A stretch of 64,000 bases of DNA from contig CALJOA010000064.1 of the NCBI GenBank assembly GCA_937981585.1, forward strand, positions 1 through 64,000, given 5' to 3'. The position numbers and the translations under genes were made by a program. This DNA comes from an uncultured Pirellulaceae bacterium. GTDB lineage: Bacteria; Planctomycetota; Planctomycetia; Pirellulales; Pirellulaceae. The stretch's first letter is position 1. The number at the start of each line of letters is the position of its first letter. Positions 18,094-28,106 of the stretch are shown here, one piece after another. The notes beneath the pieces were generated by a model, which ran no database searches, was not told where the DNA came from, and saw only the letters and a list, made by a program, of their open reading frames with translations.

Positions 18094-20034
18094 ATGTCAG
18101 CAACTGCGCAAGAAGGCACCGCCGACAAAAGCGGGCATCAACTACAAGCTATTCTGCCGGACTGGTGCGCGCTGAGTTGGCAACACGCGCTGATTTGCTT
18201 CACTTTTTTGATTCTGTTTTTGCATTTGAGCTATCTACCGGTACCCACCGGCCAGATCTGGCATGAAGTCGCCAACGGTCGAACAATTGTTAGCAGTGGA
18301 ACCACCGCGGCGGATCCAGCTCTACCCTACTCCGAAGGCATTCGAAAACTGCAGACTAGTTGGCTGGGCCAGTCGCTCGTCTATCGAATCTACAGTTTCG
18401 GCGGCGCCGAGTGGCTCAGCTGCGCCTTTGCGCTGCTTCAGATGTTCACCCTCGCGATCTGGGCATTTGTCTTTCAAAGAATCTCCGGTAGAAGATGGAC
18501 GGCGCTGCTTGTCGCGCCAATCGTCCTGGCGAGTTCAATCGATGTCAACTCATTGGGAGCATCAACATTCGGGCTCCTAATGTTCGCGTTGATCGCTCTA
18601 ACGATGGTCGGGACTGTTTCAAGACGAGATCAGCCGGCGGCGGCCGACATGGTTTGGTCGTCAGCTTCGACTTGGAGGTGGATTGTAGTCATTGGACTTT
18701 TCATTCTCTGGGCCAACTTTGACGTCAGCGTGTTGATAGGAGTCGGTTTGTTGGCAATGCTAACGGCGTCTCGCTTGGTCGGCGTCTTGAGCAAGCGAGA
18801 TAATCACGAATCTGTTTTAGCGGACAAAGAACTGCACCACCGAACGTGGCTATTCGAACTTTGTCTGGTCGCCACGCTGATACAGCCAGCCGGTTTGGGG
18901 CTATGGAAAGCCGTGTTCTGGTCCGCCAATAATCCCATCGTCCACGCGCTTGGAGGTTGGTCGCCGGTCGCGATCGCGAGTTGGCGCGGGGCCTGGATCG
19001 CGATCGCTTGGCTCGGATGGATTGTTGCGTCTCGAAAGACTCACAGGATTCCGTATTGGAACACCGCCTGTGCGATTTTTGTAACCGTGGTCGTAGCGTG
19101 TTTTCAAAGCCAGATCATTTGGTTCGCCACTACGATGTGTCTTCTTTCGGTGTCGCTGTTGCCCCAACTCGCTAACCCCCGATTTGGCAATCGAAGGCCT
19201 GCTCAGAGTAAGGAACCTCAGAGCAACTCTAACTCTTCGTTAAAGTTTGCGTTTACGTTGGTTTGTGGTTTGCTGATTTGGATGGCTTTCACCCTTTCAC
19301 CGATCGGCAGCATGGCGATGGCAGGAAAGTCACGCACCACAGCCCAGGTTTTTGGGAGCAAGACGCCTTTGGGCGCAACTGCGTATCTGAAGGGAAACCG
19401 CCCAGCGAAAGTCGTTTGGACTCCGAAGTACTGGGCCGACCATCTACAAGTCGAAGGGGAGCCGACCAAGGTCTTGGCCAATCTCAACGACGCGGCGCTG
19501 ACTCCGAGAATCGAGAAAGACTACCAGTCAATCTATTACGGCGGAAAAAACTGGCAGCGACTCTTGCGGCGATATCAGATTGACGATCTCGTCGTGGACA
19601 AGGAAAACCAGACCGACCTGATGCGTGAACTGCGAGTCGACGCCGGGCCATTCAAGAAGGTGTTCGAAGATGAAATTTCGGTCGTCTATCGCCGCACCAA
19701 AGTTGTCTCCAATCTGGACAAGCCAACTGAAACGGCAAAAACGAAATCCAAGCTGAACTCGAACCCGGAAAAACCGGTAGCCGGCGGCGTCAGATTTCGG
19801 CTTTCCAAAGTCGGATCGGCCAAATTCGACACCGAGGATACCGATTGGATCAGAGACGAAGACCAACCCGTCGTTCAACAAAACGTTGACCAAAACGCTG
19901 GGGAACAATCGAATTTGAACGCCACTTTAACCACCAGCTCGAAAGCCCAATGGGCTCCCGCCAAACCCAAACCCGCTGCCGCCAAACTGTTCGGCGACCG
20001 ACCGACCAGCTCAACATCAGTTTTTGAGGACTGA
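18094..20034 (+). CDS. Polytopic membrane protein, GT-C glycosyltransferase-like N-terminal region
   Basis: WHEVANGRTIVSSGTTAADPALPYSEG...SWLGQSLVYRIYSFGG resembles the GT-C pattern (W.HL..GR.I...G..P..D......W..Q.LLY..Y..GG); many TM segments. Confidence 0.5.
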   Translation: MSATAQEGTADKSGHQLQAILPDWCALSWQHALICFTFLILFLHLSYLPVPTGQIWHEVANGRTIVSSGTTAADPALPYSEGIRKLQTSWLGQSLVYRIYSFGGAEWLSCAFALLQMFTLAIWAFVFQRISGRRWTALLVAPIVLASSIDVNSLGASTFGLLMFALIALTMVGTVSRRDQPAAADMVWSSASTWRWIVVIGLFILWANFDVSVLIGVGLLAMLTASRLVGVLSKRDNHESVLADKELHHRTWLFELCLVATLIQPAGLGLWKAVFWSANNPIVHALGGWSPVAIASWRGAWIAIAWLGWIVASRKTHRIPYWNTACAIFVTVVVACFQSQIIWFATTMCLLSVSLLPQLANPRFGNRRPAQSKEPQSNSNSSLKFAFTLVCGLLIWMAFTLSPIGSMAMAGKSRTTAQVFGSKTPLGATAYLKGNRPAKVVWTPKYWADHLQVEGEPTKVLANLNDAALTPRIEKDYQSIYYGGKNWQRLLRRYQIDDLVVDKENQTDLMRELRVDAGPFKKVFEDEISVVYRRTKVVSNLDKPTETAKTKSKLNSNPEKPVAGGVRFRLSKVGSAKFDTEDTDWIRDEDQPVVQQNVDQNAGEQSNLNATLTTSSKAQWAPAKPKPAAAKLFGDRPTSSTSVFED

Positions 20035-21333
20035 GTGATGAATCAAAACAGTGGCCAACAAAACCAGCTGGAACCAAACCGAGGAAAGAATCGGAATCGA
20101 TCGGGCAGAATATTCTTGCTCTCTCAGTTGGTTTTTCTTCCGGTGATCATTGGTGTGCTGAGCCTTAGCGCCGCCACGGTCAACAATCGACCTTTGATGC
20201 CAGTGCTGCATGAGAACCCCAGAACGGTTCGGCCTCAGCACGATTACGATTTTGTCATTACCGATCGCCAACTGAACGAAGTCCTGTATAAACTGCGGCC
20301 CAACTTCTCTCCCGACAAACCACCAAAGACGAATTACGTCGATCACGCGCTTCGATTTTGGGGGACCAAGATCGAATTTGACGATCAGTCGCTTGACGGT
20401 GTCCAACTCAGGGAACTTCTGGTAGACCACAAAGCATTTGCCGCAGCCTGGGGCGAAAACGAAACTCCGCTTTTGTCGGTAACGCCAAATGGAATCGCAG
20501 TTCGAACTCAGCAAGGTCGTTCAACGGTCAGCCACGTCGATCACCTGCTGGGAAGCTTGGCCGAAGTCGGAACGCCGCTCAGCTACAAGATCTCCGCTGC
20601 CAACGTCGAGGGTAGGTTGATCGACATGGTCCGGGACGGCGTGATGAATTTTAGCTTGAACCAGCGCGAGTACGAATGGACAACGTTGGCGTTGGCGTTT
20701 TACGCGGCCGACAATTCACCGTGGTATTCCCCCGAAGGCCAGGAGATCAGCTACGACTATCTGGCCAAGCGAATCATGCGCGAGACTCAGCCAGACGGCG
20801 TTTGCTACGGTCAACACCGGCTTTACACGCTGACGATTCTGCTTCGCATCGACGATCAAATGCGAACACAGGAAAAAGCAAGAAGCCCAAACGGCCCCGC
20901 TGGCTTAATTTCACCAGAAATGCGCAGCAGCATCATGAGCTATCTCGGTGATATGACCAGTCGAGCCTACCAGAGCCAGTCCGCTGAGGGATCGTGGGAT
21001 GGCAACTGGCCTGATGCGACGATCCCGGTGCGGGATCCTGACACCGATCAACTCAGCCGAAAAGTGCTGGCAACTGGCCATATGCTTGAGTGGTGGGCCA
21101 TGGCGCCACGTGAGCTTCACCCTCCACGTGAAACGATTGTGCGGGCGGCGCAATGGTTATCGCGCGTCATCATCGAGATGGAACCTGAGCGAATTGAACG
21201 CAACTATACATTCTTGACCCATGCAGGCAGGGCTTTGGCGCTTTGGCGCGGCGGATTCGCTGACGAGCTTTATCGAACGAAAATGATATCTGGCGAAAAT
21301 GATCAGCTACTGCCGTTTGAAGGGAGCAAATAG
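20035..21333 (+). CDS. Membrane-anchored protein, putative alpha/alpha-toroid (prenyltransferase/terpenoid-cyclase-like) fold
   Basis: N-terminal TM; CYGQHRLYTLTILLR, GSWDGNWPD, LATGHMLEWWAMAPRELHPP...AAQWL repeats resemble toroid helices. Confidence 0.4.
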   Translation: MMNQNSGQQNQLEPNRGKNRNRSGRIFLLSQLVFLPVIIGVLSLSAATVNNRPLMPVLHENPRTVRPQHDYDFVITDRQLNEVLYKLRPNFSPDKPPKTNYVDHALRFWGTKIEFDDQSLDGVQLRELLVDHKAFAAAWGENETPLLSVTPNGIAVRTQQGRSTVSHVDHLLGSLAEVGTPLSYKISAANVEGRLIDMVRDGVMNFSLNQREYEWTTLALAFYAADNSPWYSPEGQEISYDYLAKRIMRETQPDGVCYGQHRLYTLTILLRIDDQMRTQEKARSPNGPAGLISPEMRSSIMSYLGDMTSRAYQSQSAEGSWDGNWPDATIPVRDPDTDQLSRKVLATGHMLEWWAMAPRELHPPRETIVRAAQWLSRVIIEMEPERIERNYTFLTHAGRALALWRGGFADELYRTKMISGENDQLLPFEGSK

Positions 21334-21506
21334 ATTGATTGAAATCGGACACTCAATTGGCTCGAACCAAGTAGATAGGTATTGCATCATCAGTCAAAGC
21401 GAGGTTGGTTTCGGCGTTTAAGATTCGCGGCACCAGCTACATCAACGATCAAAGCCATCCCAAACATTTCCATCACCTAAAGAATTTTCGCTTCGGAGCT
21501 ACCTAA

Positions 21507-22046
21507 ATGGGTTTACTCGACCAAGCCTTGTTGCCGTTTGTCGGAATTGCAATTCTGATGACCATCGCCGTCGTCATCGACGTCAGGACTCGGCGCATCC
21601 CCAACTGGTTGACAGTTTCGGCTTTCACCGGCGGCGTGCTTTACCACACGGTCACCAGTGGATGGGAAGGACTTGGTTACGCGATGGGCGGATTCGCTGT
21701 CGGTTTTGGCATCCTGTTGGTGCTGTGGCTGGTCGGCGGTGGCGGTGGCGGTGATGTAAAGCTCATGGGGGCAGTGGGCGCCTGGGTGGGGCCGCTTTGT
21801 ACGTTGCTTATATTTCTTGGCAGCGCCGTATTTGCGGTCTTCTGCGTGATCGTTCTGGTTACCAGGAACAAACTCAAAGGCAGACGCAACGAGGACTTCA
21901 AGCCAACTCCGGCGACAGTGCCCGATGTTCCAACCAATAGCAGAACGGCGATCAAGCAGTACATCCCCTACGCGGTACCGGTTGCGATGGCGTCGTGGAT
22001 GGTATTTCTGTTTCAGTTACTCAAGGCAACCACAAACAACCAGTAG
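21507..22046 (+). CDS. tadV: Prepilin peptidase (TadV/CpaA family)
   Basis: VIDVRTRRIPNWLT and GGGGDVKLMGAVGAWVG (GxGD-type aspartyl protease motifs). Confidence 0.88.
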   Translation: MGLLDQALLPFVGIAILMTIAVVIDVRTRRIPNWLTVSAFTGGVLYHTVTSGWEGLGYAMGGFAVGFGILLVLWLVGGGGGGDVKLMGAVGAWVGPLCTLLIFLGSAVFAVFCVIVLVTRNKLKGRRNEDFKPTPATVPDVPTNSRTAIKQYIPYAVPVAMASWMVFLFQLLKATTNNQ

Positions 22047-22215
22047 GCAAGAGGAAGTACTACCACGCTTTTGATTCAAACTCAGCCAATCAATAAGTCG
22101 GAAGGATCCGACTTGAGGCAGTTGAGACCGATTCGATTTCCTTTTGCAGTTTCAAGTTCACTCTTCTCCAAGGCAAATATTATTCGGTAACCACCGCAAT
22201 ACAATTTGAACAAAC

Positions 22216-23721
22216 ATGTCACGCATTGATTCAGGGACGATATTAGTTGCGTTTTTCGCCATTCTATTTGGGTTGGTCGGAGCTTTTCTGCTTCGAAAAA
22301 CTCTGCAAAAAAAGCCAGTCGCGCAGGCGCCGCCGGAGGTTCGCCGTGGGCCTGCGAAGATCACGGTTCCGCTAGCCAGTCGAAACTTACCGTCGGGAAC
22401 TCGAATCACGCTCGACGATGTCGCGCTGTTCAGCTTGACTCGGGAGGAAATGAAAGAGCATGGTATCAAACGCGTTTTCATGTCCAATCCCGATCAGATT
22501 ATCGGAAAAACGGTCGCCGTCGATTTGCAGCGCGGATCGACGTTCGACACCAAAGACTTTTATCCCCCCGGAACCGGCCCCGGGATTGCTGATAAGCTCC
22601 AGCCCGGTCAACGCGCAGTGACGATCGATGTGACTGCGACCAGTGCGTTGTTAGGGTTCGCTGGCGCCGGACAAAATGTCGATGTGTTGTTTCACTACGG
22701 TCTCAATTCCCGAAGTGCGAACGGGCATACTGGTGATCAGGATTTAAACGATCGCTATCAAAACAACTCAGACTACTGGGAACCTGAACACTTTCAATAC
22801 AACTCGCCCAGAGGCTTGAACGCTCAACAAGGTAGTGGTCGACGCCACCGACACTATGATGACGACCGCCGTGCTGGCATTTCAGCAGCCAAGTACCACA
22901 ACGCAACGGTCACACTTGTTCAAAAGGCAACCATCCTCGCGCTTGGTCAGCGGGTCAATCAGACGGGCCACTCCAGTCAGCTTGGTTTCGACGAGCGTGT
23001 TCGGGTGACACTGGCGGTAAAGCCCGAATCGGCTGAGCTGATTCGAGTTGCTGAGGGTCACGGGGAATTGTCGCTGACACTGCGGGGATCTGACGATGAA
23101 GAGATCATCAAAATCGACGAGCCGGCCACGCTGAGCAACATCATCGTTGTGGAAGAGGAGCCAGTTCAGATCGCGCGGCGGGAAGTTCGCGACATGGATA
23201 TTTACCGAGGCCAAAACCGATCAAGTGTTCGATTTTTGCGTGATCGGGATACGGGAAAAGACGACTTCCAAAAATGGATTCTTCTCAAAGAGAATCCGCA
23301 GAGCGATCAGCAAGAGCCTAAGCAGCAACAGGGCGACGAAGTTAAACTCGATCTCGATCCCCAGCGTTTATCGGGACCGAACATAGAGCCCAACAAAAGA
23401 CCCAACCTGGGGCCTAACTTTGAGCAAAATTTTGGACCCAATACCGAGCGCAATCGAGGCTATCGAAATCTTGAAACGGCTGACGGATTCCTGATCGACC
23501 CGCGCGAAAAGTCAGAGCTTGAGCGGCTCAGATCAGATTTCAGAAAGATCAAAACTCTCTTCAACCAGGAACCCGAATTGCGAGATCGTCTCGAGGATTC
23601 AGGACCAATCAATATCGATGCACCCCAACCCATTGATTTGGACGAGGTTTCGTCCAAGGCAACTGAAGACGAACTGCGGTCGGCGACAGCTGTTGAACTT
23701 TACGATCCGAGGTGGGAATGA
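22216..23721 (+). CDS. cpaB: RcpC/CpaB Flp pilus assembly protein with Asn/Pro-rich C-terminal extension
   Basis: SAF-like region VPLASRNLPSGTRITLDDVAL; KLQPGQRAVTIDVTATSALLGFAGAGQNVDVL; locus context. Confidence 0.85.
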   Translation: MSRIDSGTILVAFFAILFGLVGAFLLRKTLQKKPVAQAPPEVRRGPAKITVPLASRNLPSGTRITLDDVALFSLTREEMKEHGIKRVFMSNPDQIIGKTVAVDLQRGSTFDTKDFYPPGTGPGIADKLQPGQRAVTIDVTATSALLGFAGAGQNVDVLFHYGLNSRSANGHTGDQDLNDRYQNNSDYWEPEHFQYNSPRGLNAQQGSGRRHRHYDDDRRAGISAAKYHNATVTLVQKATILALGQRVNQTGHSSQLGFDERVRVTLAVKPESAELIRVAEGHGELSLTLRGSDDEEIIKIDEPATLSNIIVVEEEPVQIARREVRDMDIYRGQNRSSVRFLRDRDTGKDDFQKWILLKENPQSDQQEPKQQQGDEVKLDLDPQRLSGPNIEPNKRPNLGPNFEQNFGPNTERNRGYRNLETADGFLIDPREKSELERLRSDFRKIKTLFNQEPELRDRLEDSGPINIDAPQPIDLDEVSSKATEDELRSATAVELYDPRWE

Positions 23722-25127
23722 TCGATGACTCAACCACGATTGCCCCGGCACCGATCTACTCGGTGAAAAATACGCATGAAAAACCGCAGGGCAGTTCGTT
23801 TGCAAATTCAACGTCGAACCAAGAAATTCAGTTTCAGGTTCTCAAACAGGCGATCCATCAAGAGCTTGTCGGTTCGCTTGACTTGGCTTCTGCAGAAGGT
23901 CTAACTCCACAGCAGTTTCAGGAACAGCTCAAACCCTACGTCAGTCGCAGCATCAACGACTGCCGCGGCGAACTGGCAGACGGGCAACGCGAGCGACTGG
24001 AAACCGAACTCTATGAAGAGATGTTCGGAATCGGACCGCTGGAGAAACTGATGGCCGATCCGTCGGTCAACGATATTCTTGTAAATCATCCGCACGAAGT
24101 GTTCATCGAACGCGATGGACAATTGGAACTGACTGATGTTGTTTTCGCTGATACCACGCATTTGCTGCGTATCATTCAGAGAATCGCTTCGTCGGTCGGG
24201 AGGAGAATCGACGAAGTCAGTCCAATGGTAGACGCCCGTCTGCCAGACGGATCACGTGTCAACGCAGTGATTCCGCCGCTGGCGCTGGACGGCCCAAAAC
24301 TTTCGATTCGCCGTTTTGCCAAAGTACATTTGACCCTGGACCGCTTGGTTGAAAACTCAACCATGACTCGTCCGATCGCCGACTTTCTCAAAGCCGCAGT
24401 TGAGGCGCGGATTAGCGTTTTGATCTCAGGTGGAACTGGTGCAGGAAAGACGACGTTGCTCAACGCACTTTCATCCTGCATTCCCGATGACGAGCGAGTT
24501 ATCACGATCGAGGACTCTGCTGAATTGATTCTGCAGCATCGGCATGTCGCACGACTGGAGACCCGGCCTGCCAATAGCGAAGGTGCAGGCGAGTTTACCC
24601 AGCGTGACCTTGTTCGCAACAGCCTGAGAATGAGACCCGACCGGATCATCGTTGGTGAGGTACGTGGTGTTGAAGCGTTCGACATGCTGCAAGCGATGAA
24701 CACCGGTCATGAAGGTTCACTAACGACGATTCACGCCAACGATGCCAACGACGCCCTGATGCGACTGGAGATGATGGTCGCAATGGCTGGGCTTGAATTA
24801 CCCCACGAAGTCGTCCGGTCCTACATCGGATCGGGAATCGGAATCGTCGTTCAGATCTCTCGTCTCAAAGGCGGTTTGCGACGGGTCATGCGAGTTGCCG
24901 AACTTAATCCGTTTCAGGAAAACGGTCGACCATCGTATCAGCTCAACGACGTGTTCACATTCAAGCGGGATGGTATTGATGCAGATGGGAATGTCCGCGG
25001 AGCTTTTGAGACTTCCTTTGACGCACCTCGCGCCATAAGCCGTTTCAATGAACTGGGCATCGATTACGATGCGTCGACCTTTACGAAACTCCGTCAGAAG
25101 TTCAATCGGAACAAAGGAAAATCGTGA
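23718..25127 (+). CDS. tadA: Tad secretion ATPase (TadA/CpaF)
   Basis: Walker A SGGTGAGKTTLLNAL; RMRPDRIIVGEVRG; GHEGSLTTIHAND. ATG 23718 overlaps the RcpC stop (ATGA). Confidence 0.95.
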   Translation: MIDDSTTIAPAPIYSVKNTHEKPQGSSFANSTSNQEIQFQVLKQAIHQELVGSLDLASAEGLTPQQFQEQLKPYVSRSINDCRGELADGQRERLETELYEEMFGIGPLEKLMADPSVNDILVNHPHEVFIERDGQLELTDVVFADTTHLLRIIQRIASSVGRRIDEVSPMVDARLPDGSRVNAVIPPLALDGPKLSIRRFAKVHLTLDRLVENSTMTRPIADFLKAAVEARISVLISGGTGAGKTTLLNALSSCIPDDERVITIEDSAELILQHRHVARLETRPANSEGAGEFTQRDLVRNSLRMRPDRIIVGEVRGVEAFDMLQAMNTGHEGSLTTIHANDANDALMRLEMMVAMAGLELPHEVVRSYIGSGIGIVVQISRLKGGLRRVMRVAELNPFQENGRPSYQLNDVFTFKRDGIDADGNVRGAFETSFDAPRAISRFNELGIDYDASTFTKLRQKFNRNKGKS

Positions 25128-26038
25128 GCGCGCTCGAGTTTTCAGTTTTTGCTTCGCTGGCCGGATTCTTCATGTTGTCCGCCGTATTTGTTCGTCGTTT
25201 GATGACGCCCAGCGGTCCAGCGGAAATTGCGCTTAGGCGACTTCCTCAACGAGTGATCACGCCACCCTCCGACACCGACTCGATCGCTGTTCGTTTCGAT
25301 CGCTGGATGCATTCTACGTTGATAGGATCGGGAGTCGGAATGTCGATTGGAACAATCGTCTTGCTTTCAATCCTTGCGGCAGTCCTGACCGCGACGGCAA
25401 CATTTCTCTACGGGGCTTCGTTGCCGGTGCAGTTGTTGTTGTCGCTGGGTGTATTGTTTGTGGTTCCATTCGTATTAACTCTGATCCGGCGAAGAAGGAT
25501 CAAAGAGTTTTCAGATCAGCTTCCTCCGACGCTGGACCTTGTCGCTCGAGCGGTTCGCGCGGGAGAGAGTTTTGAAAGCGCTATCGAGATCGCAGCCAAA
25601 GCAGCCAAAGACCCGGTTAAGAACGAATTAAATCAATGCGTGCGTCAGTTTGAGCTGGGAACGCCCGTCGCGTCCGTTATGGCTGCGTTCGCCCAACGAA
25701 TTCCAACGATGGAAGTTCGCATTTTTGCTCACACCGTTACGGTCCATCGTGAGCTTGGTGGGCGACTGGCCGAAGGTTTGGAGCGATTGGCGACCGTAAT
25801 TCGTGACCGTCGCGAATACATTCAAAAAGTAAACTCAATGACGAGTCTGGGGCGGTTTGCAATCGGGGCGATCAGCCTGATGGGAGTGTTTGTTCTTGCT
25901 TATCTGACGATCTTCCATCCAGAGTATTTGCGGAAACTGCTTTCGTCGGAGCTGGGGCTCAAGATGGTGGCCTACGGTGTGATCTCCGAGATCGTCGGGC
26001 TTTGCTGGGTCGCGATGACGTTAAAGATGGAGTACTAA
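25124..26038 (+). CDS. tadB: Tad inner-membrane protein TadB (type II secretion F family)
   Basis: DQLPPTLDLVARAVRAGESFESAIEIAA; TM pattern; GTGA overlap with tadA stop. Confidence 0.88.
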   Translation: MSALEFSVFASLAGFFMLSAVFVRRLMTPSGPAEIALRRLPQRVITPPSDTDSIAVRFDRWMHSTLIGSGVGMSIGTIVLLSILAAVLTATATFLYGASLPVQLLLSLGVLFVVPFVLTLIRRRRIKEFSDQLPPTLDLVARAVRAGESFESAIEIAAKAAKDPVKNELNQCVRQFELGTPVASVMAAFAQRIPTMEVRIFAHTVTVHRELGGRLAEGLERLATVIRDRREYIQKVNSMTSLGRFAIGAISLMGVFVLAYLTIFHPEYLRKLLSSELGLKMVAYGVISEIVGLCWVAMTLKMEY

Positions 26039-26041
26039 GCC

Positions 26042-27037
26042 ATGCAGTTACTCCCTTACCTTTTGATTTTCACCAGTATCGCAATGGTTGTCTTTCTGCT
26101 GGGGCAGCGATTACGAAAACCGAAAACCCAGACCAACCAATTTGATTTTCTTCGGCCCGATGCGTTTGGACCGTTGACCAAACCTCTTTCCAATGTATTT
26201 CCCGTTAGCGAAAAGAAGCAAACCATCTTGCGGATTGAATTGCTCGGAGCCGGCCAGTTTCATACAAACGCGCTTTCCAACTACCTCGCCCGGCGAAACG
26301 TTTGTGTCATGATTGTGATCTTGGGTGCGGCGTTGCTGTTCATAAGCGAAGAAATCGCTCCTGCTTACAAAATTTACATTCTTATTGGTGGACTAGTTGC
26401 AACGATTTTCGCCTACGGACTGCCTCGATTGATTCTCAGCTCGATTGCGTCAAGACGTCGGCGCGGAATTGAAAATGCATTTCCCGATGCACTGGACATG
26501 ATTGCGATGTCGGTCGAAGGCGGTTTGCCGATCCAGGACGCGGTTCGACGAGTTTCAGATGAATTTAAACTGACACACCGGGCGTTGTCGAAAGAGTTGT
26601 TGATCATCTCACGCCAAACCGATACCGGTTCGGTTCAACAGGCGATGTCGTCGTTTGCCGAACGAATCGACATGCCCGAGATCGGAGCTTGGGCTGCGCT
26701 GATGTCGCAAAGCCAACGGTTGGGCGGAAAGGTGGCTGGGTCATTGTTGCAATGCGCCGATCGAATGCGACACAATCGGAAAACACGGGCCGAGCAGGCT
26801 GGCAATACCGCTTCGATCAAGCTCCTGTTGCCGACTGTTTTGTGTCTTGCCCCGCCCGTTTTTATTCTTCTGATCGGTCCGGCAGCACTCGATTTTCGAG
26901 ACTTCATGAATCGGGAGCGAGACGAAAGCACACAGTTGGTCGAGCAGGCCAACGCGATCACGGGTCCCAATGGTCGACCGGTTCCGCGAGCAATGGACCG
27001 TTTGATGCCTGCTCGAACCGACACGAATATCAATTGA
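26042..27037 (+). CDS. tadC: Tad inner-membrane protein TadC (type II secretion F family)
   Basis: NAFPDALDMIAMSVEGGLPIQDAVRRV; LGGKVAGSLLQCADRMRHNRKTRAEQAG; C-terminal TM. Confidence 0.88.
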   Translation: MQLLPYLLIFTSIAMVVFLLGQRLRKPKTQTNQFDFLRPDAFGPLTKPLSNVFPVSEKKQTILRIELLGAGQFHTNALSNYLARRNVCVMIVILGAALLFISEEIAPAYKIYILIGGLVATIFAYGLPRLILSSIASRRRRGIENAFPDALDMIAMSVEGGLPIQDAVRRVSDEFKLTHRALSKELLIISRQTDTGSVQQAMSSFAERIDMPEIGAWAALMSQSQRLGGKVAGSLLQCADRMRHNRKTRAEQAGNTASIKLLLPTVLCLAPPVFILLIGPAALDFRDFMNRERDESTQLVEQANAITGPNGRPVPRAMDRLMPARTDTNIN

Positions 27038-27095
27038 TTTGTTTGGGCGTCCGAACTGCATGGAACTAAGAGGCTGCGATTACCTGCTCGTCAGC

Positions 27096-28106
27096 TTATT
27101 GAGCCGGTGCGGCCAGTTCAGCATCGGTTAAGACTCGATTGAAGATGCTTACATCATCAATCGTACCGGTAAAGAAGTTGTCATCACTGCTACTGCCAGT
27201 GTGAAGATTGGTTCTGCCGTTAGTGCCACCGATACCAATACCTCCACCGTGTTGCCAAAGTTGCGATCCAGGAGCCGAACCAAACAATGCTCCGTTGAGG
27301 TATCCACTAAGCGCATCCGGCTGAACCGTCGCGTCGCCATCCAAGACCAGCGAAACGGTGTTGTCGACGCCTGCAGAAATTGGAACGGAGATAAACTCGG
27401 GATCCCAGCCAGATTCACCATCGGGAATGTTCCAGCCGCCAATGTAAAGCATCCCGTCGTCGATGTAGATGACAAGCCCGCGTACTGTCGCGCCTTCTTC
27501 GTAGAGAACCTGCGTTGACGTCACATCGTCTGCATTGAATGTCAGCGTGATCGTACGCTCTTCGTGAATTCCAAGATTAATATCGTCAGAATTTGGTAGA
27601 TAGATCGCGTCGTCTCCATCAAACTCGACGACGCCATCGGTGAAGTTGGGATCACCAACGGCCACACCGCTGTTATCGGAACCAAAGGGCGATGTGTCGC
27701 TCGCGTCACCACCATCAAAGCTCAGACTCGTAACCAGTTCGTCTGGGGCAATCACAGTCGCTATTTCGTTAGTTGGCGGTCCATCAAACACAATGCAGTT
27801 ATCGGCGACACCTGGAGCATCGTCGGAATTGTCGCAGTGGTCGAGCGAGTCACCGTATGACATTCCGGCGACATGAGAGCTGTGTCCACGTAGACCATTG
27901 ACGGAATAGCATCCCTGCAAGTCCTGAACCGCTCCACCGACATCCGAAAGCTCACTAATGACTGCATCGCGTAATGCGGTCGAACTTGTAGCCAGCCCAA
28001 TCAAGACGACAGTTGCAACCAGAATCAGCTCAGTAGAAAGAGCCGTTCCGTAAGTGTCGCCTTGGAGACGCTTCAAGAAGCGAGATGTGAACTCAGAAAA
28101 CCGCAT
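27096..28106 (-). CDS. Large pilin-like protein: Flp-like N-terminal helix + pilin-family domain + LamG/concanavalin-like domain
   Basis: GTALSTELILVATVVLIGLATS; GCYSVNGLRGHS...HCDNSDDAPGVADNCIVFDGPPTNE as in neighbouring pilins; LamG-like HEERTITLTFNADD...VLYEEGATVRGLVIYIDDGMLYIGGWN...GTIDDVSIFNRVLTDAEL. Confidence 0.75.
   Translation of the reverse strand: MRFSEFTSRFLKRLQGDTYGTALSTELILVATVVLIGLATSSTALRDAVISELSDVGGAVQDLQGCYSVNGLRGHSSHVAGMSYGDSLDHCDNSDDAPGVADNCIVFDGPPTNEIATVIAPDELVTSLSFDGGDASDTSPFGSDNSGVAVGDPNFTDGVVEFDGDDAIYLPNSDDINLGIHEERTITLTFNADDVTSTQVLYEEGATVRGLVIYIDDGMLYIGGWNIPDGESGWDPEFISVPISAGVDNTVSLVLDGDATVQPDALSGYLNGALFGSAPGSQLWQHGGGIGIGGTNGRTNLHTGSSSDDNFFTGTIDDVSIFNRVLTDAELAAPAQ

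Noticed and set aside
22095-22114. AAGTCGGA-AGGA-TCCGACTT hairpin before RcpC as a terminator or riboregulator
   Set aside because: Perfect 8-bp stem but no T-run and no supporting context.
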